Positions 53,734 through 63,979 of a DNA stretch of 64,000 nt are shown here, piece by piece. The stretch covers positions 372,001-436,000 of the forward strand of contig NZ_JAGJEH010000004.1 of assembly GCF_018100925.1 (NCBI RefSeq), in the 5' to 3' direction. Under the pieces are notes generated by a model, which worked only from the letters and a program-made list of their open reading frames with translations, ran no database searches and had not been told where the DNA came from. The stretch is from Pseudoalteromonas luteoviolacea (GTDB lineage Bacteria; Pseudomonadota; Gammaproteobacteria; Enterobacterales; Alteromonadaceae). The position numbers and the translations under genes are program-made. Each line of letters opens with the position of its first letter. Within the stretch, counting starts at the first letter, position 1.

Positions 53734-54855
53734 TTATTCTTGATGCCCTACGGCATACATCACATGGTCATTGTACCCTGTGACGACTTTAATATATCCA
53801 CTTAACTCATCATCAAGTGCTTGATCGCCCGTATCTGCAATGAGCGGACGGCCATTTAATGCTTGTAGCTTGCGCTTTGTCGCAACCACAATAATATTCT
53901 CTTTGCCTATTTGTCTGATTAACTCAGGACTAAGCTGCTGATTACCGCGACCAAAAATATGGCCTTGGCCACCGATTAATGTGATCACGAGTTTGGTTTG
54001 GTGACCTTGAGTAAGCTCAAGCAATTGTGCTGCGGTCAAGTCCTGCCCCAGCAGCTCATGATCCTGAACGAGGTCAACACCCAATAACGTGTTTTCTAGA
54101 CCCAACTCCTCCATGACAGCTTCTACCGTAGAGCCAGACCCCATAATGTACCTTTGATCTTCATCCATCTCAGAGATCACATACGCAGCGATGTCGGCAA
54201 GGACCAGCTCGTCGCTTTCTTTACCACCATTTTTAACACTTTGGATAAAACGAACTTCACTGGGAACTTGCATTTCACCGTAGCGCTTAGCCTTGACAGT
54301 GCCTTGCCTAAAAGCGGTTTCATCTATGTCCATCACATCGGCTTCAGCCAAAGTGACTAATTCACCCTTAATCAACATTTCGACAACGCGACCTGCAGCT
54401 TTAGGTGTAATGGCATAAACACCACTGTGAATTTTACATCCAGCAGGGACGCCTAGCACAGGTGCTTTGTCTTCAACCACGGCACAAATATTTCTTGCCG
54501 TGCCATCACCACCTGCAAATAAGATAAGATCAACGCCCTGCTCAATGAGCTTTTGAGCTGCCACTTCTGTGTCTTGTGGTGTCGTTTCATCAGCAACATG
54601 ATATACAACGTGCGTTTCAAAGCCTAACTCACCCGCGATGCGCTCGCCCATTTCCCCTGAAACAGTGAAAATAGCTATACTGTCTTTAAACGGTATTAAT
54701 TGCTCCAAAGCTAGCTTTGTGCGGTTATTTGATTTTGGCTCTGCCCCTAATGCCAGTGCTTTTTGCGCCGTGTCTGCACCATCGCTGCCTTTTAAGGCAA
54801 CAGAGCCTCCTAATCCTGCAACTGGATTTACAATTAATCCGAGTTTAAATGACAT
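53734..54855 (-). CDS. ATP-NAD kinase-like protein
   Basis: This 373-residue cytosolic protein has the NAD/diacylglycerol-kinase fold: LIVNPVAGLGGSVALKG at the start, LILFAGGDGTARNI (GGDGT phosphate motif), GVPAGCKIHSGVYA and GSGSTVEAVME. It is longer than ordinary NAD kinase (NadK, about 290) and belongs to the ATP-NAD kinase group with an extra domain; its true substrate is not established. Its start overlaps the epmC stop by 11 nt and yfcL follows. Confidence 0.85.
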   Translation of the reverse strand: MSFKLGLIVNPVAGLGGSVALKGSDGADTAQKALALGAEPKSNNRTKLALEQLIPFKDSIAIFTVSGEMGERIAGELGFETHVVYHVADETTPQDTEVAAQKLIEQGVDLILFAGGDGTARNICAVVEDKAPVLGVPAGCKIHSGVYAITPKAAGRVVEMLIKGELVTLAEADVMDIDETAFRQGTVKAKRYGEMQVPSEVRFIQSVKNGGKESDELVLADIAAYVISEMDEDQRYIMGSGSTVEAVMEELGLENTLLGVDLVQDHELLGQDLTAAQLLELTQGHQTKLVITLIGGQGHIFGRGNQQLSPELIRQIGKENIIVVATKRKLQALNGRPLIADTGDQALDDELSGYIKVVTGYNDHVMYAVGHQE

Positions 54856-55399
54856 TTTCTAACTCCTGTGGACAATCCCAAGAAAACTGTGCCTGCTGCA
54901 AAGGCCAAGGCGTGTTATAAAACCTCGATAAGGCGCTTAGCAGTTGCTCGGTACGCGTATTAAAACCATGCTCTAGCAACTGTAATACCTGTTCATGCAC
55001 TCGCTTTTGAAAGCTAAACCGACAAGTTTGCTCGCCGTTTAAGTTGTCTACCGATACGTTAAAATCAAAACCAGCCGCAACGCTAAGTGCCCACTCGATG
55101 GCTTGCGGCTTAATCTCAACCTTTTCAAATTCGGCTTGTTTGGCCTTGTCGCGGCCATCAGGGCAGTACCAATATCCGTAATCTTCTAGTAAACGTCTCG
55201 CTTCTCCAGCAACAAGCCAATGGGCGATTTCATGCAATGCGCTAGCATAAAAGCCATGTGCAAAAACCACTTGATGATATGAGCACTGCTCGTCAGCGGG
55301 TAGATAAATTGGCTCATCGTCACCTTTGACCAAACGCGTATTGTGCGTGGCCGCAAACTGTGTGTCGAATATATTTTTGAGATCAGATATTTGGTGCAT
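54845..55399 (-). CDS. epmC: elongation factor P hydroxylase
   Basis: ATG 55399 (MHQISDLKNIFDTQF) is chosen over an upstream reading. The 184-residue protein has the EpmC/YfcM pattern: VVFAHGFYASALHEIAHWLVAG with metal-type HEIAHW, and YGYWYCPDGRD. The enzyme hydroxylates the beta-lysylated lysine of EF-P. Its partners epmA and epmB are elsewhere. It is the first gene of an epmC / NAD-kinase-like / yfcL operon. Confidence 0.9.
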   Translation of the reverse strand: MHQISDLKNIFDTQFAATHNTRLVKGDDEPIYLPADEQCSYHQVVFAHGFYASALHEIAHWLVAGEARRLLEDYGYWYCPDGRDKAKQAEFEKVEIKPQAIEWALSVAAGFDFNVSVDNLNGEQTCRFSFQKRVHEQVLQLLEHGFNTRTEQLLSALSRFYNTPWPLQQAQFSWDCPQELENVI

Positions 55400-55520
55400 A
55401 AACGCAATTAGAGCGCGGTCATTCAATGGCGGGAGATTGTACGTACTTTTGCAGTGAAAGTAAAAAATATGACGCTGTCTACACCTCACCATTCGCTCAC
55501 AATGTGTATTCCATCAAAAG

Positions 55521-55548
55521 AATGCCGCTTTTGGGCCAAAGCGGCATT
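55521..55548. terminator. terminator between the RND operon and epmC
   Basis: AATGCCGCTTT and AAAGCGGCATT form a perfect 11-bp stem 10 nt after the RND permease stop. Confidence 0.8.
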
Positions 55549-55557
55549 TTCAATTTG

Positions 55558-58500
55558 TCACGTGCTCACGCGCTTTAAGGTCAAGCCTTGCCCAATCTGT
55601 TGCAACCTTTCAACCAGTAAATAGTTCACCGGTACTAAGATAAGGGTAATTAGCGTAGCGAATATGATGCCAAAGCCCAAAGACACCGCCATTGGAATTA
55701 AAAACTGAGCTTGAGTTTGCTGCTCAAACAATAATGGCATTAAGCCAAAAAAGGTTGTGATGCTTGTTAGCATTACAGGCCTAAATCTCGCGGCCCCCGC
55801 CCTAAGCACAGCGTCCATTAGTTCAGCACCTTTCGCTCTTTGTTTGTTGATGTAGTCAACAAGTACCAAGGAGTCATTTACCACAACACCAATTAAGGCC
55901 AACATACCCAGTAAACTCATAATGGTCAGCTCCATTGACATGATCCAGTGACCAATCACAGAACCAATCAAACCAAAAGGGATCACACTCATTACAATTA
56001 ACGGCTGAATATAGGATTTAAATGGGATAGCGAGCAGCGTATAAATGATAAAAAAGACAAAAAGCAGCGCCCAACCCAGTGAACCAAATGACTCTCTTTG
56101 CTCTTTCGCCTCCCCTTCAAGGGAATGTGTTACGCCGGGGTATTGTGCAACTAGCTGATCTAAAAAGACCTTTAGCTCCTCCTGTAATACAGTCATATTG
56201 GTGTTTTCTTTTTCAATATCGGCGGTAATATTAACAGTTCTATACCTATCTATTCGATAAATACTTGAAGGACTTTGTCCTGGTGTTAACGTTGCCACAT
56301 GATTTAATGGAACAGCTCCTTGATTTTCAATATTGATCAATAACGTATTAAGTGTTGCTAGATTACTGCGCTCAGATAGTGGCAGCCTCACCATCACGCG
56401 CACATCATCACGTCCTCGCTGGATCCGTTGCACTTGAGCGCCAAAAAATGCACTGCGGATCTGATTTGACACTTCCGTACGGGTCAAACCAAGAGCCTTC
56501 CCTTGCGCCGTGAGTTCAATTTGCAACTCTTCCTTGCCATCACTCAGGCTATCTGTAATATCAAACACAGTTGGGAAAGTCGCCAAATTCGCTTTAACTT
56601 GCTCAGCGGCTTCTTTCAACACTGCTAGAGAAGTACCTGTCAACTGCACATCAATTGGGTCGCTCGAGCGACCAATTTCAGCCCTAAACGTCAAACTTTC
56701 TGCGCCCGGGATCGTGCCAATCAATGCGCGCCACTCTCTCACCAATTGACGCGAGTCAACACGCAATGAACGAGTTTCAGGAGGTGTTATCTCAAACCGA
56801 ACTCGACCTGAATTTGACGCACCACCTCGTCCACCTGTGGTTGCTAAAATATGCGTGATAACACTTTCTCCGGTATTAGGATCCACATATTTTTCTTTTA
56901 AAACCTGAGCTTTATCTGACATTAAATCGATATATTTGGCGGTTACCTCAAATGGTGTGCCTGTTGGTAATGTCAAGTTGGCTCGCACCGTCTCACTGGG
57001 AATACGAGGAAAGAAAATAAACTTAGTCCAACCACTCATAATAAGTGCTAAAATCACCAGAAACACACCGATAAATCCGCTTAAAGTGGCTGTTTTGTGT
57101 GATATTGCCACTTTTAATATTGGTTGATAATACTTGAGGATACCGCGCTCAAAACCATCAGCAAATCGTTGCTGAAAAGCACTAAAGCGACTGGGCTTCT
57201 GGGCATTTTTACGTGGTTTTAAGTTTTTTAAATGGGCTGGTAAGACAAATTTTGACTCGACCAAAGACATTAACAAAACGGGGATCACAACAGCTGGGAT
57301 CTGCGCAAAAATAGCGCCCCTCGCACCATCAATGAAGGCCAGTGGTAAGAATGCAGCTACAGTGGTCAGAATGCCAAAAGTCACAGGTGTTGCGACCTCT
57401 TGTGTTCCCCTTATCGCCGCTTCTTCTCCCGACTCGGAGCTATTGAGGTGTGTATAAATATTTTCTCCTGTGACAATTGCATCATCAACGACTATCCCAA
57501 GCACAAGAATAAAACCGAACAAACTCATAATATTGAGGCTTATGCCAAAAAATGGCATTGCTAAAAACGCCCCCATGAAAGACACAGGAATCCCGATAAA
57601 GACCCAAAACGCAATAGCTGGTCGCAGAAAGAGTGTCAACAGCGCCAATACTAATATGCCACCTTGCAGCGCATTGGAAGTTAAGGTCGAGATACGGTTT
57701 TTAACTATGACAGAATCATCATCCCAATAGCTTAACTCATAACCTTTTGGCAAGGTCTCTTGGCGCTGTTCAATATACGCTTTAACTTTATCTGCAACCT
57801 CAATCGCACTTTGCTGTCCAATGCGATAAACCTCAATAAACGCAGCTTGCTTACCATTAAATCGCGTGCGAACTGGTGTTTCTTCAAAGCCATCAATAAT
57901 ATTTGCAATATCAGATAAGTATAAAACTGAACCGTCTGTATTCGTCTTGATTGGAATGTCCGCAAACTCATCTTTACGATAAGCCTGCCCTTTAGAGCGA
58001 AGTAAAATATCGCCACCAGAAGATTTTAGGTTACCCGCTGAAATATCAGCGCTTGATTGACCAATTAAATTCGCCACCTGCTTTATCGTTAAATCGTATT
58101 GCCTCAGTTTATCTTGGCTAAGTTCAATGGCAATTTCATAATCACGCACACCGTCTAAATCAACTTGCGTCACCCCTTCGATACGCAACAAGTCATCTCG
58201 AACTTGCTCAGCAAACTCTCGTGTTTCCTTTTCCGAATAACTGCCTGCAACCGTGACGGTGATAACATCACGTTTGCGCTCTGCGAGCGATATTACTGGC
58301 TTTTCAGCATCTGCCGGAAAGGTGTTTATGGCGTCAACCCGGCTTTTTACATCCGCTAACATCTCTCTTGGATCATAGCCGTTGTCAACTTCAATATTTA
58401 CACTGGCGCCGCCTTCTGAAGAGCGGCTAGAAATTTGTTTTATGCCCTCTAAGTCTTGTACAGCCTCTTCTATACGAATAGACACCCCCTGCTCTACATC

Positions 58501-58668
58501 TTCAGGGGTTGCGCCGCGCAATGACATGCTGATGCTAATTCTATCTGTTTCAAAAGATGGGAATACTTCCAGTGGGATCTTGGTCGACATAGCAAACAAA
58601 CCACCAAACAATATTGATAGCATTAATAAGTTTGCAGCGACGGGGTTGCGTGTAAACCAGGCTATCAT
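55558..58668 (-). CDS. RND efflux permease (inner-membrane pump)
   Basis: This 1036-residue permease has the RND layout of 12 TM segments and two large periplasmic loops. Marks are the N-terminal MIAWFTRNPVAANLLML, GISLNIMSLFGFILVLGIVVDDAI with the proton-relay DD, and LLGMLALIGVVVNDSLVLVDY in the second half. It resembles the divalent/HAE-1-like pumps without a narrow assignment. The ATG overlaps the adaptor stop by 4 nt; together with the adaptor and TolC-like channel it forms a three-part efflux machine. Confidence 0.9.
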   Translation of the reverse strand: MIAWFTRNPVAANLLMLSILFGGLFAMSTKIPLEVFPSFETDRISISMSLRGATPEDVEQGVSIRIEEAVQDLEGIKQISSRSSEGGASVNIEVDNGYDPREMLADVKSRVDAINTFPADAEKPVISLAERKRDVITVTVAGSYSEKETREFAEQVRDDLLRIEGVTQVDLDGVRDYEIAIELSQDKLRQYDLTIKQVANLIGQSSADISAGNLKSSGGDILLRSKGQAYRKDEFADIPIKTNTDGSVLYLSDIANIIDGFEETPVRTRFNGKQAAFIEVYRIGQQSAIEVADKVKAYIEQRQETLPKGYELSYWDDDSVIVKNRISTLTSNALQGGILVLALLTLFLRPAIAFWVFIGIPVSFMGAFLAMPFFGISLNIMSLFGFILVLGIVVDDAIVTGENIYTHLNSSESGEEAAIRGTQEVATPVTFGILTTVAAFLPLAFIDGARGAIFAQIPAVVIPVLLMSLVESKFVLPAHLKNLKPRKNAQKPSRFSAFQQRFADGFERGILKYYQPILKVAISHKTATLSGFIGVFLVILALIMSGWTKFIFFPRIPSETVRANLTLPTGTPFEVTAKYIDLMSDKAQVLKEKYVDPNTGESVITHILATTGGRGGASNSGRVRFEITPPETRSLRVDSRQLVREWRALIGTIPGAESLTFRAEIGRSSDPIDVQLTGTSLAVLKEAAEQVKANLATFPTVFDITDSLSDGKEELQIELTAQGKALGLTRTEVSNQIRSAFFGAQVQRIQRGRDDVRVMVRLPLSERSNLATLNTLLINIENQGAVPLNHVATLTPGQSPSSIYRIDRYRTVNITADIEKENTNMTVLQEELKVFLDQLVAQYPGVTHSLEGEAKEQRESFGSLGWALLFVFFIIYTLLAIPFKSYIQPLIVMSVIPFGLIGSVIGHWIMSMELTIMSLLGMLALIGVVVNDSLVLVDYINKQRAKGAELMDAVLRAGAARFRPVMLTSITTFFGLMPLLFEQQTQAQFLIPMAVSLGFGIIFATLITLILVPVNYLLVERLQQIGQGLTLKRVST

Positions 58669-59987
58669 ATCCCTGTCTCCCGAGCTTGGCGTTTCCGCTC
58701 TGCAAGTAATTGCTCAATGCTTACGCCACGCTCCGCTGCCATTTTTTTCAGTTTACGTTTTTGTTTTTCTGTGAGTTGCTGCCACTGTTCAGATTCAAAA
58801 GCTGGCCCTTGCTCACCTTGATTTTTACTCTTGCGCAGTGCAACAGGTGTACCCGAACTTACTTGCCCCAAAGACGTAGTCACCAAACGCATTCCCTCAC
58901 TAATTCCTGAGCGTACAATCGCAAACTCATCGTTTTGCCACGCCAATGAAATATCCCTGCGCATAAGTAAATTCTGCTCGTCAAGTACATATACGTAGCT
59001 GCCCTGATAAATGGCGCTACTTGGTATGGTAATGGCATTTTCTAGGGTTTTACCTTCAATTTTTGCATTGACGTACTGGCCAATCTTTATCGCAAAGTCA
59101 CCTTGTTGATTGACTGAAAATGGGTCGTCTATTTGCGCGACTACATACAACTGTTGTGATAGCTCACTAATTGCACCTTCAGTACGGACGATTTTCCCCT
59201 GCCACTGCTGTGCTTTGACCAAATCCGAATACAAAGTAACAGACAGGCTGTTTATGTGATTGTCACTGTCTCTGTAGTGTTCAGGCAAACGCATAAATGC
59301 CAAGTCTCGATTGTTAATGGGTAGTCTTATTTCAACATAATCTGTCGCATAAATTTCAGCTAGTTGGCTATTGCTCGAAACAACCTGCCCTAAATCAACC
59401 TTCTTGTTTAAAATGCGACCTGCGAATGGTGCTAGGATACGAGTACGCTCTAACGCTAACTCAGCCTTAGTCAACTTGGCTTGAGCGGACAATACATTTG
59501 CTTTTTGCGCTTCTAGCTGTGGCTTTCTAAGGACAAGCTCACCAGCCTGCCCACCATCACCTAAACGCTGCCAGTCGATTTGCGCTTGCTTCCCTCTTGC
59601 TTGCTCTTCTAATAAACTTTGCTTAGCGCCGAGTAACGCGGCTTTGGCAACCTGAACTTCAGCTTGATAATCTCTATCATCAATTTGTAATAACAGTTCC
59701 CCTTTTTCAAAAAAACCACCATCTCTGAAGCTATTGCTAATAAAGCTGATTTCACCTGAAACCTGTGCAACCAATACACTTTGTGTACGCGGCTTAACAA
59801 CCCCGTAACTATCAAGTGCCATAGCAAACGGTTTTGCTTGTATCACTTCAAAATCCACCACCATTTGTGCTTGCGCTTTACTCTTGCCTCTTTTGGCTTG
59901 AGGCGGATTTGAAGTAATAAATACAACCAGTAGAATAGACATTGTCAGTATCGCTACAGGTAAGATTATTCGTTTAGCCAATGTCAT
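58665..59987 (-). CDS. RND periplasmic adaptor (membrane fusion protein)
   Basis: This 440-residue adaptor has an N-terminal anchor (about 8-26), a lipoyl/coiled-coil part (VLVAQVSGEISFI, LLQIDDRDYQAEV, FAGRILNKKVDLGQVV) and a beta-barrel. The C-terminus carries about 40 extra residues that are basic and coiled (LTEKQKRKLKKMAAERGVS, LLAERKRQARETG), unusual for the family and probably in contact with the membrane or the permease. The start overlaps the outer-membrane gene stop by 14 nt and the stop overlaps the permease gene by 4 nt. Confidence 0.9.
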   Translation of the reverse strand: MTLAKRIILPVAILTMSILLVVFITSNPPQAKRGKSKAQAQMVVDFEVIQAKPFAMALDSYGVVKPRTQSVLVAQVSGEISFISNSFRDGGFFEKGELLLQIDDRDYQAEVQVAKAALLGAKQSLLEEQARGKQAQIDWQRLGDGGQAGELVLRKPQLEAQKANVLSAQAKLTKAELALERTRILAPFAGRILNKKVDLGQVVSSNSQLAEIYATDYVEIRLPINNRDLAFMRLPEHYRDSDNHINSLSVTLYSDLVKAQQWQGKIVRTEGAISELSQQLYVVAQIDDPFSVNQQGDFAIKIGQYVNAKIEGKTLENAITIPSSAIYQGSYVYVLDEQNLLMRRDISLAWQNDEFAIVRSGISEGMRLVTTSLGQVSSGTPVALRKSKNQGEQGPAFESEQWQQLTEKQKRKLKKMAAERGVSIEQLLAERKRQARETGI

Positions 59988-61371
59988 TGTTTACGTCCTT
60001 AGGCTCTGTTTGCTGAAAATCACCACCCAATGCAAGGTGCAGTTCAACACGATTTTTAATTAACTCGTTTTTAATGGAAATGAGGCTGCTTTTTGCATCA
60101 AAGGCACGTTTTTGCGCATCTAATACCGTGGTGTAACTCACCAAACCTTTTTGATATTGCTCGAAAGAAAGTTGCTCTGCTAGCTGTGCGTTTTTTTCTG
60201 CAATTAAAGTTTCTTGATAGCGCTTTTTAAGCGCAACTTCCGCGCTGATACCATTTTCAACATCGCTAAACGCGTCTTGCAGATTGTTCAAGTATTGAAG
60301 CTCCAGCGACTTAAGCTGTGTTCTGGCAATTTCTTCCCTCGCAGCCAGTTTGCCCGCATTAAATAGCGGCGCAGAAATACTCGATAACAGTGACCAACCA
60401 GCCGCAGAAAAAGACAATACATCGTCAAGTTGCTCGCCACTGGGCCCATAACTTGCGCTCAATTTGAGGCTAGGGAAACGTTGCTTGTGGGCAAAAGCTA
60501 ACGCAGCATCTTGTGCCAGCAGTTGATACCAACTAGCCAATAGCGAGGGCTTGCGGCTAACTAAGGTAGATGGTAATCCCGTTGAAAGCGTCGAATCTAA
60601 TAACGGCAGTGGCGCGTCAACGGTTAGTAATCCGCTCGGATACTCTCCGACCAAACGCTCCAACTTTCGAACCCGAGTTTCTACAACTGATTTCTGCTGC
60701 GCTAATTTAGCTTGCTCGTTGTTTAGCTCTGTGCGAGCAAGGTACACATCAAGTGCGCTGTTGAGACCTTGCCTGTAACCAGACTCAATGATGTCCAAAT
60801 TTTGCTCGACCACGGCCAAACGCTCATTTAACAATTGCTGTTGAGTTTGCCCTTCAATGACTGCAAACCAACTAATGACGACATCTGCGACTAGATTATG
60901 TGTTTGCTGTTGATAATTTGCCAAACTCGCCATCACAGTCAGATTTGCTTGACGTTCTTCTTCACTGAGTTTGCCCCAAAGATCGAGTTCATAGCCAACT
61001 TTAAGATCAAGTGCATGTTCAGTTGAAAAGGTATTAGATGACGACTTACGCCTGAAGCTATCAAGTGATATATCGAGTGTTGGCCACAGCGCACTGCCAC
61101 TGACAACCAACTGCTGCTTCGCAACTTCTATTTCTAGTGCCTGCTGCAACAAAGCTAAGTTACTGCTCAATGCAGTTGTTACCAATTGATGGACTTGTGG
61201 CTCGGTAATTTGCCCAAGCCAACTTGGTTTGACAGGGCCACTTGTGTGTTGGTACTGCCAAGACGCGGGTATTTTTAATTTTGAACGATACTCTTCGTCA
61301 ATTTGATACGTCGATTGACAACCGAGCAGTAAGCTCGACAATGCTATCGCCAATGAGGTTTTTAGCCGCAT
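59974..61371 (-). CDS. outer-membrane channel lipoprotein (NodT/TolC-like)
   Basis: This 465-residue protein has a lipobox (ALSSLLLGCQS) and the OEP repeat structure of TolC-like channels: TEPQVHQLVTTALSSNLALLQ, AKQQLVVSGSALWPTLDIS, and SYGPSGEQLDDVLSFSAAGW. Two OEP domains of about 200 residues fold into one barrel plus helical tunnel. It is the first gene of the efflux operon, and the adaptor overlaps its end by 14 nt. Export substrate is unknown. Confidence 0.9.
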   Translation of the reverse strand: MRLKTSLAIALSSLLLGCQSTYQIDEEYRSKLKIPASWQYQHTSGPVKPSWLGQITEPQVHQLVTTALSSNLALLQQALEIEVAKQQLVVSGSALWPTLDISLDSFRRKSSSNTFSTEHALDLKVGYELDLWGKLSEEERQANLTVMASLANYQQQTHNLVADVVISWFAVIEGQTQQQLLNERLAVVEQNLDIIESGYRQGLNSALDVYLARTELNNEQAKLAQQKSVVETRVRKLERLVGEYPSGLLTVDAPLPLLDSTLSTGLPSTLVSRKPSLLASWYQLLAQDAALAFAHKQRFPSLKLSASYGPSGEQLDDVLSFSAAGWSLLSSISAPLFNAGKLAAREEIARTQLKSLELQYLNNLQDAFSDVENGISAEVALKKRYQETLIAEKNAQLAEQLSFEQYQKGLVSYTTVLDAQKRAFDAKSSLISIKNELIKNRVELHLALGGDFQQTEPKDVNNDIG

Positions 61372-61750
61372 TATTACTATTTCCTATAGGCTCGACTCTA
61401 CTATTCTATTTTAGTGTACTGTGTGAAATTGCACGTCCTCAATGAACTTTACATAGACTTACATTACACCACCACAATGACCATAAACGCACAGCATTCA
61501 TACGTTTTGAACCTCATATCGATCAGTTTTAATCGGTTTTGGATGACAATAATAGGTTGTTCCGGCGCTCATGCTGGGGCAGGAAGATTTTATTAATAAA
61601 TAAAAACAATGAATGATAAAGTATTTTAAATATAGATTATAACTCCTTGGAATATAGATAATAGAAATAAATTTTTTCATTCGATCTGTTATTTCTTGAT
61701 CAATCTGCTTGTTTATTACCGTGAACAAACAAACAGATTGGAAATATATA
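61372..61750. other. non-coding gap between divergent efflux operon and protease
   Basis: No gene is supported here. The region should hold the promoters of both divergent units; TTGATCAATCTGCTTGTTT near 61,695 may contain part of the protease promoter. No clear operator was found. Confidence 0.4.
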
Positions 61751-63592
61751 ATGAATAATAAATTAAACATTGTTACCGCTGGTTTACTATTGGCACTTGG
61801 GCAAGCAAGCGCACAAACATTTGATAATAGTGTGCAAGAATATGACCCGACAAAACATGTTTGGGAATACACATATAAATTGGCTGATGGCGACCCACTT
61901 GTAGTACATCAATGGCACCTTCAAAACACAGGCCAATCAGCTGGTGCAATCACTCCTGGAGTAGCTGGAATTGATTTGAACTTAGACTTTACACACCGTC
62001 GTGGTATTTTGGGTCAAGGGATCAATATTGCTGTTATAGATGATGGCCTTGCTACCTACCATCCAGACCTTGCGCCAAACGTGGTACAAGGCAACACGCC
62101 TAATCCTAACCCTTACATCTATCAGTACGAATCAAGAGGTCGTCTAAGTATTGACGACCACGGTACAAAAGTTGCTGGGATCGCGGCGGCGGCTGCATAC
62201 AACGGCCAAGGTGGCCGAGGCGTAGCACCAAATGCCACACTGACAGGTGTAAACTACATAGGTAAAGAAAGCAATATTAACAGCCGCACGCTTGCTATCC
62301 GCTCTGTTATGGATATGGATGGTGCTGTTCAACCTATGAATAAACTTACCGACGCTCGCGTTATCAACCAAAGTATCGGTTATTCATTTTCTGACGCTAG
62401 CATCTATGGTGATTACCGTGCATTCTTTGATGATATTGACGCTGTAACCAAAAGAGCAGTAACAGAGAGTCACGGTGGCCGTGGTGCAATGGCTGTTAAA
62501 TCAGCAGGTAACAGTCACTATATTGGCGGTCGTTGGCTAGACAGAGACAATGGTCTTTTGACACTAATTTATCCTAATGGCTATGCACTTCCAGCATATG
62601 ACGCGTCAATTGCAGACCCGACAAATGCCAATTTCTGGAACTTAACGGTTTCTGCACTTAATGCAAAAGGTAATTTAGCGGCTTATTCTACAGGTGGTTC
62701 AGCGGTGTTACTTACAGCACCGGCTGGTGAATGGGGACGTTATAGCCCTGCGACAGTGACCACAGCTCTACCTAAGTGGTGCACAGACGCAACGGAAACA
62801 CAATGTGAAGAGCCAATGTACGCATTTAACATGAATGGTACTTCAGCTGCAGCACCTGCTCTATCTGGCGCGGTTGCACTTATCATGTCGGCAAACCACC
62901 AGCTATCTTGGCGTGACGTTAGACACCTGATGATCACTACTGCAACAAAAGTAGATGCTGATGCTAAACCTCGCATGATTGGCGATTATGAAGCTATCCC
63001 AAGCTGGCAAGTGAATGGTGCAGGTCACGCGTTCCATTATGACTATGGTTTTGGTTTGGTTAATGTAGATGCGGCAGTTGAAAAAGCACTACAAACAGGT
63101 CCTATCCTAGGCGACCTACAAATCAAGTCATATGACGTGCCAGTAAAAGCAGACGCGTTTATTTACGATGGCGATTTCACTGGTACTGAATCAGTTCACA
63201 CACAAACTGATGACCTAACAGTTGAAGCCGTTCGCGTACACTTAAGCTTGGATCATGAGCGCCTTGGGGATTTATCTGTTGAGCTTATTTCACCTAGTAA
63301 CACACGCAGTGTCATCTTAACCGCTGGTACAGACATCGAAGGCAATAAGTTCAATGACAATGTGATCCTTTCAAACCATTTCTATGGTGAGTCTGCAAAA
63401 GGAGATTGGAAACTACGTATCATCGACACAAATGCAAAAGACTCATGGTCTGAAAGAGTATATGACTTAGGCACTGGTAAATTTGTTGAAGGTTCAAAAG
63501 CAGTTATTCCACAGCGTGGTGATAAAGTACAACCTAACAACACTAAACCAGGTCAGTTAACTGGTTGGAGTATTACGTTCTACGGTCATTAA
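61751..63592 (+). CDS. secreted subtilisin/kexin-like serine protease with P domain
   Basis: ATG 61751 opens a signal peptide (MNNKLNIVTAGLLLALGQASA, cut before QTF); the upstream extension is not supported. The 613-residue S8 protease has catalytic Asp97 (INIAVIDDGL), His137 (DDHGTKVAG) and Ser365 (NGTSAAAPALSG), with the oxyanion Asn in KSAGNSHY. The C-terminal 140 residues form a P/homoB domain (VHLSLDHERLGDLSVELISP, WKLRIIDTNAKDSW), the mark of kexin-like convertases. It is probably exported by type II secretion to degrade proteins. A strong terminator follows. Confidence 0.9.
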   Translation: MNNKLNIVTAGLLLALGQASAQTFDNSVQEYDPTKHVWEYTYKLADGDPLVVHQWHLQNTGQSAGAITPGVAGIDLNLDFTHRRGILGQGINIAVIDDGLATYHPDLAPNVVQGNTPNPNPYIYQYESRGRLSIDDHGTKVAGIAAAAAYNGQGGRGVAPNATLTGVNYIGKESNINSRTLAIRSVMDMDGAVQPMNKLTDARVINQSIGYSFSDASIYGDYRAFFDDIDAVTKRAVTESHGGRGAMAVKSAGNSHYIGGRWLDRDNGLLTLIYPNGYALPAYDASIADPTNANFWNLTVSALNAKGNLAAYSTGGSAVLLTAPAGEWGRYSPATVTTALPKWCTDATETQCEEPMYAFNMNGTSAAAPALSGAVALIMSANHQLSWRDVRHLMITTATKVDADAKPRMIGDYEAIPSWQVNGAGHAFHYDYGFGLVNVDAAVEKALQTGPILGDLQIKSYDVPVKADAFIYDGDFTGTESVHTQTDDLTVEAVRVHLSLDHERLGDLSVELISPSNTRSVILTAGTDIEGNKFNDNVILSNHFYGESAKGDWKLRIIDTNAKDSWSERVYDLGTGKFVEGSKAVIPQRGDKVQPNNTKPGQLTGWSITFYGH

Positions 63593-63599
63593 TTAATGA

Positions 63600-63633
63600 T
63601 TATAAGAGAGCTATACCTATAGCTCTCTTATAA
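63600..63633 (+). terminator. terminator after the protease gene
   Basis: TTATAAGAGAGCTATA and TATAGCTCTCTTATAA form an almost perfect 15-bp stem 8 nt after the stop. Confidence 0.85.
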
Positions 63634-63909
63634 TTTTAAATTGCGATCACTATTAGATAAATGCTGGCAACATTTATAGGTTACACATAATAAAAAAATG
63701 CATCTTCACATCGGGTTTAACTAATTTAACCTCTCTCCTAGTAGAAATAATATGCCAACCCTTAATCTGATTTTCAACAGTCCAACAAAGTAATTACCAC
63801 TGAATTAAATACATTTCATGAGTGAAGCTTTACTGCGTGTTCATTCTATTTCTTTATATCACAGTGCCAACTAAACCGCTTTAAACGGCCGTAACAAGCC
63901 CACCTAAAA

Positions 63910-63979
63910 TGTAACTCCCCCATAAACTGAAACAGTTCATTAGTAGAGTTTCTATCAATATAAAATTGGGGCAGTTACA
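63910..63979. mobile_element. 70-bp inverted-repeat element (MITE or solo IS ends)
   Basis: TGTAACTCCCCCA (63910-63922) and TGGGGCAGTTACA (63967-63979) are 13-bp inverted repeats with one mismatch, flanking 44 nt. The TGTAAC ends resemble IS3-type termini. No transposase lies inside, so it is either a MITE or the trace of an IS. The 270 nt before it (63640-63909) hold no gene that I can support. Confidence 0.5.
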
